This document shows, one piece after another, positions 31,368 through 39,725 of a DNA stretch of 64,000 bases. The notes beneath the pieces were generated by a model. It was not told the origin of the DNA. It saw nothing but the letters and a program-made list of their open reading frames with translations, and ran no database searches. A program made the position numbers and the translations under genes. This stretch comes from DATLLN01 sp963809205 (lineage in GTDB: Bacteria > Actinomycetota > Thermoleophilia > Gaiellales > JAICJC01), in the NCBI GenBank assembly GCA_963809205.1, contig CAWEIS010000011.1:1-64000 (forward strand), given 5' to 3'. Every line of letters starts with the position of its first letter. Within the stretch, counting starts at the first letter, position 1.

Positions 31368-33419
31368 ATGGCCCGTGATCTCCAACCGCTGTTCGCTCCG
31401 CGCTCCGTGGCGATCCTCGGCGCGTCCAACGATCCCGCCAAGTGGGGCAACTGGCTGGCCCGCGGCGCGCTTCGCGGCGAGCACCGGCGGCCCGTCTTCC
31501 TGGTCAACCGCAACGGCGGCGAGGTGCTCGGCCGCGAGGCGTTCGCCTCGGTCGCCGATCTGCCGGAGGCGCCGGAGCTGGTGGTCATCGCCGTCCCCGC
31601 CGCCGGGTTCGAGGAGGCGGTGGACGCGTCGCTGGCCCGCGGCGCGCGGGCGATCGTCGGCATCACCGCCGGGCTCGGCGAGGCCGGCGGCGAGGCGGGA
31701 CTGCGGGAACGGGCGCTGGTCGAGCGGGTGCGCGAGGCCGGCGCGATGCTGCTCGGCCCCAACTGCCTCGGCGTGTTCGACGCGACCAGCGACCTCGGCC
31801 TCGCGTCGAACGAGTTCCCGCCGGGCTCGATCGGCTTGATCTCCCAGAGCGGAAACCTGGCGCTCGAGCTCGGCATCCTGGCCCGGCCCTACCACCTCGG
31901 CTTCTCGCGATTTGCCTCCATGGGCAACCAGGCCGATCTCGACCTGGCCGAGCTGGTCACGTCGTTCTCGCAGCACGAGGGGACTGAGCTGATCGCCGTG
32001 TACGCCGAGGACTTCCGCGACGGCCGGGCGTTCGTCGACGCCTGCGCCGCGGCCGGCAAGCCGGTGCTGGTGCTGACGGTCGGCCGCAGCGCGGCCAGCA
32101 CGCGGGCCGCGGCGTCCCACACCGGCGCGCTGGTCAGCAACACGCGGGTGGTCGAGGCGGCGTGCCGGGCGGCCGGTGCACACATCATCCGCACCCCCGC
32201 GGAGCTGATCGACGTCTCACAGGCGCTGCTCGCCGGGCCGCGGATGGCCGGCCGGCGGATCGCCGTGCTGGCGGACGGCGGTGGACACGGCGCGATCGCG
32301 TCCGACGTCGCCTCCGACGCGGGCCTCGAGCTGCCGCTGCTGTCCGATGAGCTGCAGGGCCGGCTGGCGGCGTCGCTGCCGGCCACCGCGGCCACCGGCA
32401 ACCCCGTCGACCTGGCCGGCGGCGGCGAGCAGGACTTCAACAACTTCGCCATCACGGCCCGCATCCTGCTCGAGTCGGGCGAGGTCGACGGCGTGCTGAT
32501 GTCGGGCTACTTCGGCGGCTACGCCCAGTACTCGGAGGAGTTCGAGGAGGCCGAGGTGGCCGTCGCCCGCGACATCGCCAGGGCGGTCGTCGATACCGGG
32601 CGGCCGCTGGTCGCGCAGACGATGTATCACAGCGCGCCGGCCGCCGAGGCCCAGCGCGAGGGCGGCATCCCCGTCTACGCGACGATCGAGGCCGCCGCCA
32701 TGGCGACGGTGGCGATCGTCGAGCGTCCGTCGCCGACCGGGGCACCGTCGTTGCCTGCGCAGACGCCAGGCGATCTGGACGACGGCTACTTCGGCTCGCG
32801 CGATCTGCTGGCGGCGGCCGGCGTGCCGTTCGTGGACGCGCGGCGGGCGATCGGCGTGGAGGCGGCGGTGGCCGCCGGGCTCGACCTCGGCTTCCCGGTC
32901 GTGCTCAAGGCGCTGGGCACGCTGCACAAGACCGACGCGGGCGGCGTGCGGGTCGGCATCGCCGACGGCCAGGAGCTGGAGGCGGCCGCCCGCGACATGC
33001 ACGAGCGGCTGGCGCCGCCCGAGTTTTCGGTCGAGCGGATGGCGCCGGTCGGCGATGGCGTCGAGCTGATCGTCGGCGCCCGCCAGGACGCGCGGTTCGG
33101 CCCGATCGCGCTGGTCGGGCTGGGCGGCATCTACGCGGAGACGTTCGAGGACGTGGCGATCGGCCTCGCACCGGTCGATCCGGAGGAGGCGGAGCGGCTG
33201 CTCCGCTCGCTGCGCGGCGCCGCGTTGCTCGGCCCCGTGCGCGGCCGGCCGGCGCTGGACGTGGCGGCCGCGGGCCGTGTCGCAGCGGCGTTGTCTTGGT
33301 TGGCGGCGGCGCGCCCGGACATCGCGGAGATCGAGATCAACCCCCTGCTGGCGACGCCCGACGGCGCGCTGGCCCTGGACGCGCGCATCATCCCGAAAGG
33401 AGACGGCGATGCTGGTTGA
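31368..33419 (+). CDS. ADP-forming acyl-CoA synthetase (acetate-CoA ligase, ADP-forming type)
   Basis: A 683-residue fused alpha-beta enzyme. N-terminal CoA-binding domain (LFAPRSVAILGASNDPAKWG), succinyl-CoA-synthetase-like middle with SHTGALVSNTRVVEAACRAA (the swinging phospho-His region), and a C-terminal ATP-grasp part (FPVVLKALGTLHKTDAGGVR; GPIALVGLGGIYAE). It would interconvert an acyl-CoA plus ADP and phosphate with a free acid plus ATP. The ATG at 31368 fits the family. It overlaps the SDR gene by 11 bases. Divergent from the transporter operon. Confidence 0.88.
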   Translation: MARDLQPLFAPRSVAILGASNDPAKWGNWLARGALRGEHRRPVFLVNRNGGEVLGREAFASVADLPEAPELVVIAVPAAGFEEAVDASLARGARAIVGITAGLGEAGGEAGLRERALVERVREAGAMLLGPNCLGVFDATSDLGLASNEFPPGSIGLISQSGNLALELGILARPYHLGFSRFASMGNQADLDLAELVTSFSQHEGTELIAVYAEDFRDGRAFVDACAAAGKPVLVLTVGRSAASTRAAASHTGALVSNTRVVEAACRAAGAHIIRTPAELIDVSQALLAGPRMAGRRIAVLADGGGHGAIASDVASDAGLELPLLSDELQGRLAASLPATAATGNPVDLAGGGEQDFNNFAITARILLESGEVDGVLMSGYFGGYAQYSEEFEEAEVAVARDIARAVVDTGRPLVAQTMYHSAPAAEAQREGGIPVYATIEAAAMATVAIVERPSPTGAPSLPAQTPGDLDDGYFGSRDLLAAAGVPFVDARRAIGVEAAVAAGLDLGFPVVLKALGTLHKTDAGGVRVGIADGQELEAAARDMHERLAPPEFSVERMAPVGDGVELIVGARQDARFGPIALVGLGGIYAETFEDVAIGLAPVDPEEAERLLRSLRGAALLGPVRGRPALDVAAAGRVAAALSWLAAARPDIAEIEINPLLATPDGALALDARIIPKGDGDAG

Positions 33420-34212
33420 CGGCTGCTACGAGGGCAAGGTCGCGCTGGTTACCGGCGGCGGCAGCGGCATGGGGCGGGCGATGGCGCAGGAGTTCGCGCG
33501 GCTGGGCGCGGCGGTGGCCGTCGCCGGACGGCGGCCGGAGCCGCTCGAGGAGACCGTCGCGCTGATCGCCGACGCCGGCGGCCGCGCGGTAGCGGTGCCG
33601 ACGGACGTGCGCAATCCCGAGCAGGTCGACGCGATGGTTGCGACGGCCGTCGAGCAGCTGGGGCGGCTGGACGTGCTGGTCAACAACGCGGCGGGCAACT
33701 TCGTCGTCAAGGCAGAGGAGCTGTCGCCCAACGGCTGGCGCGCGGTGGTCTCGATCGTGCTCGACGGCGGCTGGCTGTGCACGAGCGCGGCCGGCCGGCA
33801 GATGATCGCCCAGGGCGAGGGCGGCGCGATCTGCTCGGTGATCGCGAGCTACGCCTGGACCGGCGGCCCGGGCACCGTGCACTCGGCGTCCGCGAAGGCC
33901 GGCCTGTTGGCGATGACCAAGACGCTGGCCGTCGAGTGGGCGCAGCACAGCATCCGGGTGAACACGATCTGCCCGGGGCCGACGGACACGGAGGGCGCCG
34001 GCGGAGCGCTCTGGCCGACCGCGGACGACCGTGCCCGCGTCGAGGCGACGGTGCCCGCCGGCCGGCTCGCCACGGTCGAGGAGATCGGCTGGTGGACGGC
34101 CGCCCTCTGCTCGCCCTTCGCGGCGTACATCACCGGCACGAACCTGACGATCGACGGCGGCCACAGCCTCGAGCAGGAGAGCTACATGCCTGCCTGGCGG
34201 CCCCGCGCCTGA
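33409..34212 (+). CDS. SDR-family reductase, 2,4-dienoyl-CoA reductase-like
   Basis: A 267-residue short-chain dehydrogenase. Cofactor motif VTGGGSGMGRAMAQEFA, acidic-loop region VAVAGRRPEPLEE (Arg pair typical of NADPH use), NNAAGNF after strand 4. At the active site the text is GGPGTVHSASAKAGLLAMTK: the catalytic Lys is kept but the usual Tyr is missing, as in 2,4-dienoyl-CoA reductases. ATG at 33409 has AAAGGAGA upstream and lies inside the end of the synthetase gene. Together they suggest fatty acyl-CoA metabolism. Confidence 0.82.
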   Translation: MLVDGCYEGKVALVTGGGSGMGRAMAQEFARLGAAVAVAGRRPEPLEETVALIADAGGRAVAVPTDVRNPEQVDAMVATAVEQLGRLDVLVNNAAGNFVVKAEELSPNGWRAVVSIVLDGGWLCTSAAGRQMIAQGEGGAICSVIASYAWTGGPGTVHSASAKAGLLAMTKTLAVEWAQHSIRVNTICPGPTDTEGAGGALWPTADDRARVEATVPAGRLATVEEIGWWTAALCSPFAAYITGTNLTIDGGHSLEQESYMPAWRPRA

Positions 34213-34217
34213 CCCCC

Positions 34218-34437
34218 GGGGTCTGACCCCGCTCCGACCCCGACACGTCACGACTTAGCGCCGATCCTGCGCACCCACGTGCGATTCCCGCGCTGGCGAC
34301 GGAACTTCCCGGACGATCCGGGGAACTTTGTGATGCGCCCGGGCATCGAGTGCGGGCGCGGGCGGGCGCTGTGCGCGAATCGGCACGTCTGCCGCGAACT
34401 TGTGGCTCAAGCGGGGTCAGACCCGGGTCAGACCCCG
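34218..34437. repeat. MITE/REPIN-like element, copy A
   Basis: A 220-base unit framed by inverted ends built from GGGGTCTGACCCCG words (left 34218-34241, right 34412-34438). The right half shares GAATCGGCACG, then GCGAACT and CTCAAGCGGGGTCAGA with copy B at 48442-48671. No coding potential. It lies directly after the SDR stop. Confidence 0.7.
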
Positions 34438-34448
34438 GCCGGCGGCGA

Positions 34449-34468
34449 ATGTCACGGCGCCGTGACAT
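34449..34468. repeat. 20-base perfect palindrome
   Basis: ATGTCACGGCGCCGTGACAT reads the same on both strands, 11 bases beyond the repeat element. It could be a dimeric operator or a hairpin. A related segment, GCGTCACGATCC, follows at about 34484. Confidence 0.6.
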
Positions 34469-34605
34469 CTCGAGTGCCGGTTGCGTCACGATCCGTGCCG
34501 AAGGCGCCGCGAAGTTCGCGCACGGCGCTGTTCTGGATCTGACCCCTCCCGGCGTTCGTTGGGAAGGGCTGCGCGGGTGTTGCGCAGCGGTGGAGAAACG
34601 ATCAG

Positions 34606-34695
34606 CGGAGAGGGAGGGATTCGAACCCTCGCTGGAGGTTTACCCCCCAGACCCACTTAGCAGGCGGGCGCCTTCAGCCACTCGGCCACCTCTCC
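34606..34695 (-). tRNA. tRNA-Ser (anticodon GCU)
   Basis: A 90-base class II tRNA on the minus strand: acceptor GGAGAGG/CCTCTCC, anticodon loop CTGCTAA (GCU, decoding AGC/AGU), long variable arm, T arm GAGGG-TTCGAAT-CCCTC, discriminator G. Confidence 0.95.
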
Positions 34696-34766
34696 ATGCC
34701 GGTTCGCACCTCGCGGACGGGTGCGACCCACCCTCAGTACGATACCGCCTCGAACGGTCACCTGCG

Positions 34767-35969
34767 ATGGGCCGCACCGCCGCTTCGCCCCGCACCATGC
34801 GCGTCAACCCCCCACACGAGACCGCCACCGCCGGGTCCGACCTGGCCGAGCCCGAGGTTCCACCGACGAGCGGCGAGAGCAGCCGCCGGAGGATGTGGCG
34901 GCGCGTGCTGCTGCTCTGGCTGCTCAGCCGGCTCGTCACCGTCGGTCTCGGGCTGCTCGTCACCTCGCAGCTCGCCTGGCACCGGCACATCGAGAGCTGG
35001 CAGACCCAGCCCTGGCAGGCGCTGACCGGCTGGGACTCGGTCTACTACATCGACATCTCGCACGTCGGCTACCTGCCCGGCTCCAGCTCGGTCGCCTTCT
35101 TCCCGCTCTACCCGCTGCTGATCTCGATCATCCGCGTCGTGCCGGAGGCCGGCGACGCGATCGCCGCGCTCAGCGTGTCCGCGCTGACCCTGCTCGCCGC
35201 GATGGTCGGCCTCTACACGCTGGGCAAGGAGCGGCTCTCCGAGGAGATCGCGTGGCGGGCCGTCGTCTACCTGATGCTCTCTCCGTTCGCGTTCGTGTTC
35301 TCACTCGCCTACACCGAGGGGCTGTTCCTCGCGCTGGCCGTCTGGATCTTCGTGCTCGTCGATCGCGACCGGCCGGCGTCCGCCGCCGCGCTGGCGCTGC
35401 TCGCCGGGCTCAGCCGCGTGACCGGCCTGGCGCTGGTGCTGCCGCTCGCCTACATCGCCTACCGGCGGCGGAGCGTGCCCTGGGCAATCGCTGCCGCCAT
35501 GCCGGCGATCGGCTTCGGGATGTTCGCCGCGCTGCTGCACCGCGACGTGGGTGACGCGCTCGCGATGATCCACGTGCAGAGCGAATGGGGCGGCCACCCC
35601 AGCGTGCCACCGCTGGCGCTGGTGTCGGAGCTCGTCGACTTCGCGTCCGACCACCAGCCGATCCACCTGCTGAGCGTGCTCGCCGTTTTCATCTACCTGG
35701 CGCTGCTGGTGCCGATCCTGCGCCGCCCGATCTTCACCCGGCACCGGGCCGAGGACACTCTCTACGTGGGCTGCGTGTTCGCGATGCCGCTGCTCGCGGG
35801 CGTGCTCCAGTCGAGCGGCCGCTTCGGCCTCGTCGCGTTCCCGCTGTTCTTCGCACTCGCCGACCTCGGCATGCGACACCGCACGATGCACCGGGTGTAC
35901 GTCGTCTTCGCGCCGGTGGCGCAGGTGCTGTTGTTCGCCTACGTCGCGCTGGGCTACCTGGTGCCGTAG
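34767..35969 (+). CDS. PIG-V-like mannosyltransferase family membrane protein
   Basis: A protein of about 400 residues with around ten hydrophobic helices. After helix 1 (LLLWLLSRLVTVGLGLLV) comes the GT-C active-site loop WQALTGWDSVYYIDISHVGY, with the acidic residue after WD, followed by FFPLYPLLISIIRVVPEAGD. SRVTGLALVLPLAYIAYRRR matches a second conserved loop. Such enzymes transfer mannose from a polyprenyl phosphate donor on the outer face of the membrane. ATG at 34767 or 34797 both fit; upstream codons overlap the tRNA. Confidence 0.75.
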   Translation: MGRTAASPRTMRVNPPHETATAGSDLAEPEVPPTSGESSRRRMWRRVLLLWLLSRLVTVGLGLLVTSQLAWHRHIESWQTQPWQALTGWDSVYYIDISHVGYLPGSSSVAFFPLYPLLISIIRVVPEAGDAIAALSVSALTLLAAMVGLYTLGKERLSEEIAWRAVVYLMLSPFAFVFSLAYTEGLFLALAVWIFVLVDRDRPASAAALALLAGLSRVTGLALVLPLAYIAYRRRSVPWAIAAAMPAIGFGMFAALLHRDVGDALAMIHVQSEWGGHPSVPPLALVSELVDFASDHQPIHLLSVLAVFIYLALLVPILRRPIFTRHRAEDTLYVGCVFAMPLLAGVLQSSGRFGLVAFPLFFALADLGMRHRTMHRVYVVFAPVAQVLLFAYVALGYLVP

Positions 35970-35970
35970 C

Positions 35971-37617
35971 TCAGGTCTGCGTCCACTTGCTCTGGCCGAT
36001 CCACCGGCCAACCGGGTACTGGGCGTTGTACGCGTAGACGTACACCGTGTACGTCTGGCCCCTGACCAGCTTGTGGCTGGAGCCGCCGTACTGCCACTGG
36101 CTCGGCACCTGGTACTGCGTGGTGGTCCGGCTCGTATATCTGACCTGGATCGTCTTGCCGGCCGCGCTGGTCAGGCGCAGGCTGTAGGAGCTGCCCTTGC
36201 CGAACGCGACCCAGTCGATCAGCGGGGTCAGATCGCTCGTCTTGCCGCCGTTCATCGGCGTGCACACCCGGCCCGCTTTCAGCGTGATCGACGTCGGCTT
36301 CGCATAGATCAGCCGCGACGGGTTGTCGTATGCGTTGGTCACCGTGAACAGGCTGTAGTGGTACGTGCTCGCAACCTGCAGGCCGGTGTCGTTGAGGGCG
36401 CCGGCGCCGTGAGTCAGCACAGTGCCGTCCGTCGGGGTCCTCGGCACGTGGCTCCGGTTGCGCACGACCAGCACCTTCACGTAGCGCGGCGGCGTTGGCG
36501 TCGTCCAGCCGATGTTCGCCTTGGTGCAGCCCGACGCCCCGTGCACGCCTCTGACGGACGGCGGGGCGAGCGAAGCTCCCAGCAGCGCGACGTTCGCGGT
36601 CGCGGCGGCGTTGCTCGGGATATGCAGCGCGGCGCTCTTCGGCGCGATCTGCACCGGCCGGAAGGTGATCTGAACGGTGCACGTCGCACCGGGGGCGACC
36701 GTCGTCCCCGAGCAGGCATCACCGCCCGCCTTAAAGATGAAGCTGCCCCTGTTAATGCCGCCGATCGTCAGCGTGCCCACCTTCAGCGATGCCGAGGCGC
36801 TGGTGTTCTTGACGGTCACCTGCATCGTCGCGCCCAGGGTGCCGTCCTGCTGCGCGGGGAACGTCAGCGACGTCGGCGTGGTCTGCACGCCCGGGATGGT
36901 CGCCGTGCCGGTCAGGTTCGCGTCATGTGGGTTGTTCAGCGCGTCGTCCGCCACATGCAGGATCGCGTTGAAGACGCCGGCGGCGCTCGGCGTGAACGTG
37001 ACGCTGACCGTGCAGGTGGCCCCGGCGGCGAGCGTCGCGCCGCAGGTCTGGGACGATTTCGCGAACCGCGCCGCGTCGGTGCCGGCGATCGTGATCCCCG
37101 AGATGTTCATCGTGGCGTCGCCGGTGTTCTGGATCGACAGCGCCTGGGGGGCGGTGGTGTCGCCGATACCGATCGCGAAGCTGAGGCCGGTCGAGGGCGT
37201 GAAGGCGAGCTGCGGCTGCGTGCCGGTGCCCGAGACCTGGTAGGCCGCGATCGCCGGCGTGGCCGCGAACTGCACGCCTGCCGACGCCGCCCCGCTCACG
37301 GTCGGTGCGAAGGTCACGTCGAACGAGCAGCTGCCGCCCGAGGCGACGGTGCCGGTGCACGTGTTGTTGGCGATCGAGAACTGCCCCGGGTTCACGCCGG
37401 TCAGCGTCGGGGCGCCCGTGAACACCTCGTCCGGGCCGGGGTTGCTGACGGTCACCGTCTTTGTCGCAGAGGATCCCACCGGCGTAGGCGTGAACGTGTA
37501 CGGCGAGGCGGGGTTCATGTCGACTGTCGGGTCGATCGTGGCTTGCGCGCTCTGTACGACGAGCATCAAGCCTGCGAGGACGGTCAACAGTGCTGCGATA
37601 CGGCGACGAGGGGTCAT
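35971..37617 (-). CDS. Secreted choice-of-anchor D repeat protein
   Basis: A 548-residue exported protein with a signal peptide (IAALLTVLAGLMLVVQSAQA). At least three Ig-like choice-of-anchor D (ASPM/HYDIN-type) repeats follow, each with a TVSNPGPDEVFTG or SIQNTGDATMNISGI strand, a CxGTVASGGSCSFDVTFAP or CGATLAAGATCTVSVTFTP turn and paired Cys. The C-terminal 190 residues form a different, Tyr/Thr-rich domain resembling a fibronectin III fold plus beta sandwich. No anchor motif is seen. It is convergent with the mannosyltransferase gene (stops one base apart). Confidence 0.75.
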   Translation of the reverse strand: MTPRRRIAALLTVLAGLMLVVQSAQATIDPTVDMNPASPYTFTPTPVGSSATKTVTVSNPGPDEVFTGAPTLTGVNPGQFSIANNTCTGTVASGGSCSFDVTFAPTVSGAASAGVQFAATPAIAAYQVSGTGTQPQLAFTPSTGLSFAIGIGDTTAPQALSIQNTGDATMNISGITIAGTDAARFAKSSQTCGATLAAGATCTVSVTFTPSAAGVFNAILHVADDALNNPHDANLTGTATIPGVQTTPTSLTFPAQQDGTLGATMQVTVKNTSASASLKVGTLTIGGINRGSFIFKAGGDACSGTTVAPGATCTVQITFRPVQIAPKSAALHIPSNAAATANVALLGASLAPPSVRGVHGASGCTKANIGWTTPTPPRYVKVLVVRNRSHVPRTPTDGTVLTHGAGALNDTGLQVASTYHYSLFTVTNAYDNPSRLIYAKPTSITLKAGRVCTPMNGGKTSDLTPLIDWVAFGKGSSYSLRLTSAAGKTIQVRYTSRTTTQYQVPSQWQYGGSSHKLVRGQTYTVYVYAYNAQYPVGRWIGQSKWTQT

Positions 37618-37630
37618 GGAGCTCCTGGAG

Positions 37631-38233
37631 TCAGGTGGCCGGCGCGTCGTGGCGGCGGCGGCGGGTGATCACGGGGCGAAGCACCGCGAGTCCGACGAGC
37701 AGGAGCACGACGGGGATGGCCAGAGCGGCGATCACGGCCCACTCGCGGAAGCTGGTGGGCGACGCGCCGGCTGCGGCCTGCGGCCGGAGGTCGGGCGAGA
37801 CGGGCGGGATCGTCGGAATGTCTGTCAGCGACTGCGCGTGATGTTCCGCAGGCGGACCAGGTGCCGCCGCGACCATCGGCTTCGCGGGAGCCTTCGGCTT
37901 CGCGTGGTGATTCGCCGGCTTCTTGTGATGCACCGGCGGCGGCGAGCTGGACGTGGACGTGCTCGTCGAGCTGCTGCTGGAGGAGCTGCTGCTCGAACTC
38001 GAGCTCGAGCTGCTGCCCGAACCGCCCGAGCCGGTGCTGGGCGGCGGGGTGGTCGTCGTCCCACCCGATCCGCCGCCGGAGCCGCCCCCCGAGCCGCCGG
38101 TCGATCCGGTGCCGCCGGGTGGGGGAGGTGGGGGTGGCGGAACGGTGTCGGCGAGTGCCGGAGACGCCGCAGCGAGCAGCGCGCCGGTTGCGAGCAGAAC
38201 AGTCAGATGTTTCAGAGCCCCCATGTTCCCCAT
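37631..38233 (-). CDS. Surface protein with Pro/Gly/Ser low-complexity stalk
   Basis: About 200 residues. Signal peptide (LKHLTVLLATGALLAAASPA), then a Pro run, a Gly/Ser/Thr-rich stretch, a run of about 16 Ser with Thr, a His/Lys/Pro-rich basic segment (HHKKPANHHAKPKAPAKP), and a C-terminal transmembrane helix (VIAALAIPVVLLLVGLAVL) ending in Arg. The layout is that of a stalked, membrane-anchored surface protein. ATG at 38233 or 38224; longer starts add a non-signal leader. It precedes the choice-of-anchor D gene on the same strand by 13 bases, so the two are probably co-expressed. Confidence 0.65.
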   Translation of the reverse strand: MGNMGALKHLTVLLATGALLAAASPALADTVPPPPPPPPGGTGSTGGSGGGSGGGSGGTTTTPPPSTGSGGSGSSSSSSSSSSSSSSSSTSTSTSSSPPPVHHKKPANHHAKPKAPAKPMVAAAPGPPAEHHAQSLTDIPTIPPVSPDLRPQAAAGASPTSFREWAVIAALAIPVVLLLVGLAVLRPVITRRRRHDAPAT

Positions 38234-38317
38234 GCCTCCCACCGTTTCCCCCCGGATACGGTGGGATAGGTGTACCACGTCAAGAGTACTGGTGCCAGCG
38301 GTCGGCGGAAACCCGCC

Positions 38318-39115
38318 TCAGATCAGACCGCGGGCGCGGAGGTACGCGAGCACCCCGTTGCGCAGCCCCAGCGCCGCCCGATCCACTGTCCCGGCGCCCG
38401 CCAGAGCGCGATCCTCGCCGGGGTTCGTGAGAAATCCGACCTCGGTCAGGATGGCCGGGACGTTCGACCAGTTGAAGCCGGTCAGGTCGGCGCGGGCAAC
38501 CAGTCCGCGGTTGGGCCACCCCAACGCCCCCACCAGCTTGGGGTGCACCAGCCGCGCCGCCAGCAGGCTACGCGAGTAGATGTCGTCGGTCCAGCCGCGG
38601 TGCCACGCCGGGTACAGCATCGACGTCCCCGCCTGGCTGTGATCGGTCGAGCCGTCGGCGTGGATCCGCAGGAAGAGCGCCGCGTGGTTGTGGTTGGCGA
38701 TCTGCGCCCGCGCGATGTTCCCCATGCTGACGCAGCAGGTGGTCGCCCGCGTCATCACCACCCTGACCCCGGCAGTCTGCAGCAGCGCGCGCAGGCGCAG
38801 AGCGATCCGCAGGTTGACCGACGCTTCGGTCTGCCCGGTGACGACGCCGTGCGTGCCGCCGCCGTCCTTGATCTTGAGCGTGTGCGATCCCGGCCCGATC
38901 GGCTCGAGGGCGGTGTTGGCGTACCGGTCGTGGCCCGGGTCGAGCACCACCGTCACCTCTCGGGGAGCCCCGGCGTGGCCGCCCGAGCCGGCCTCGACAT
39001 ACGCGCCGGCCGGGCTCGCCGCGATCAGCGGCAGGCAGAGTGCGGCGAGCAGCGCCGCGCTACGACACGATCTCGCCGTCGAGAATCTCGTCGTCCCTGT
39101 CGAGCTCCAGCACAT
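38318..39115 (-). CDS. N-acetylmuramoyl-L-alanine amidase (Amidase_3)
   Basis: A 265-residue exported cell-wall hydrolase. Signal-like N-terminus (RSAALLAALCLPLIAASPAG), then the zinc motifs VVLDPGHDRYAN (His), EASVNLRIALRLRALLQTAG, FLRIHADGS (His) and the late VPAILTEVGFLTNPGEDRAL with the catalytic Glu. Family length is normal. It cleaves the amide bond between N-acetylmuramic acid and L-alanine in peptidoglycan. The start is placed at the only ATG before the signal sequence (39115), which overlaps the gene upstream by 56 bases. Confidence 0.8.
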   Translation of the reverse strand: MCWSSTGTTRFSTARSCRSAALLAALCLPLIAASPAGAYVEAGSGGHAGAPREVTVVLDPGHDRYANTALEPIGPGSHTLKIKDGGGTHGVVTGQTEASVNLRIALRLRALLQTAGVRVVMTRATTCCVSMGNIARAQIANHNHAALFLRIHADGSTDHSQAGTSMLYPAWHRGWTDDIYSRSLLAARLVHPKLVGALGWPNRGLVARADLTGFNWSNVPAILTEVGFLTNPGEDRALAGAGTVDRAALGLRNGVLAYLRARGLI

Positions 39116-39245
39116 CTGGCGTCACGATAACCGTGTCGGCCCAGAAGAACTGTCGCTCGAGGGCGGCGAAGACGTCGACGACGCCGTCGGTCGCACGGAG
39201 CTCGCGCGGCGCGGCGGTAACGAGGATACGCTCGGGAGCGGCCAC
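39060..39245 (-). CDS. Hypothetical 61-residue protein
   Basis: A short acidic protein from GTG at 39245: VAAPERILVTAAPRELRATD, then DVFAALERQFFWADTVIVTP and an acidic end. Not recognised. It overlaps the start of the amidase gene, which would place them in one transcript. Confidence 0.45.
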   Translation of the reverse strand: MAAPERILVTAAPRELRATDGVVDVFAALERQFFWADTVIVTPDVLELDRDDEILDGEIVS

Positions 39246-39277
39246 GCCACGAGCGTACCGGAGGTTTGCGGCGTTGC

Positions 39278-39658
39278 CTAGACCGCGCGGGGAAGCTCGA
39301 CGATCTCGCCCACTCCGGCCCGTTCGCGCACGACCTGCGCGAGCTGGTCGAAGCCGGGCAGCGACTCCGCGATCTCGATCCGCCGGCTCGGGCCGGCGGC
39401 CTCCACCGCGAGCGTCACGCGGCCGAATCCGGTGCGGCTGCGGCGCACCGTGGTGACCTCCTCCCAGCCGATCCGGACGATGCCCGCCAGGCTCCGCGCC
39501 CGCAGGTGGTCGTGGTCGAGCTCGACCCGGTCGGCGCGTCGCGCCGCCGGCCAGACGGCGGCCGCCAGCCGGCGCATGCCGGGGATGCGGTCGGCGACCG
39601 CGTGGGCACGCCATCGCAGCGGGCAATGCGGATACTCGTATGCCTGCAGGTCACTCAC
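39278..39658 (-). CDS. Hypothetical 126-residue protein
   Basis: Not recognised. A basic N-terminal helix region (YEYPHCPLRWRAHAVADRIP) followed by a beta-rich part: VELDHDHLRARSLAGIVRIG, VTTVRRSRTGFGRVTLAVEA, SRRIEIAESLPGFDQLAQVV. The strand pattern and size are compatible with a PH-like fold, which is only a guess. It ends 33 bases before the small gene at 39245 and probably shares its operon. Confidence 0.55.
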   Translation of the reverse strand: MSDLQAYEYPHCPLRWRAHAVADRIPGMRRLAAAVWPAARRADRVELDHDHLRARSLAGIVRIGWEEVTTVRRSRTGFGRVTLAVEAAGPSRRIEIAESLPGFDQLAQVVRERAGVGEIVELPRAV

Positions 39659-39725
39659 CGTCCACCTCCAGTATGGAGCGAAGGTGCGGGGTGCTGCGTC
39701 CGCCGGGCGGGGGATTCGCCGGCCG

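Noticed and set aside
36073..37668. Plus-strand 531-codon frame opposite the choice-of-anchor D gene
   Set aside because: Shadow of the repeat protein, whose signal peptide, Cys pairs and repeats lie on the minus strand.
37940..38160. Long Ser, Gly and Pro codon runs as a tandem DNA repeat or CRISPR
   Set aside because: They are in frame within a signal-peptide-bearing protein and lack regular repeat-spacer structure. No CRISPR array is seen anywhere in the window.
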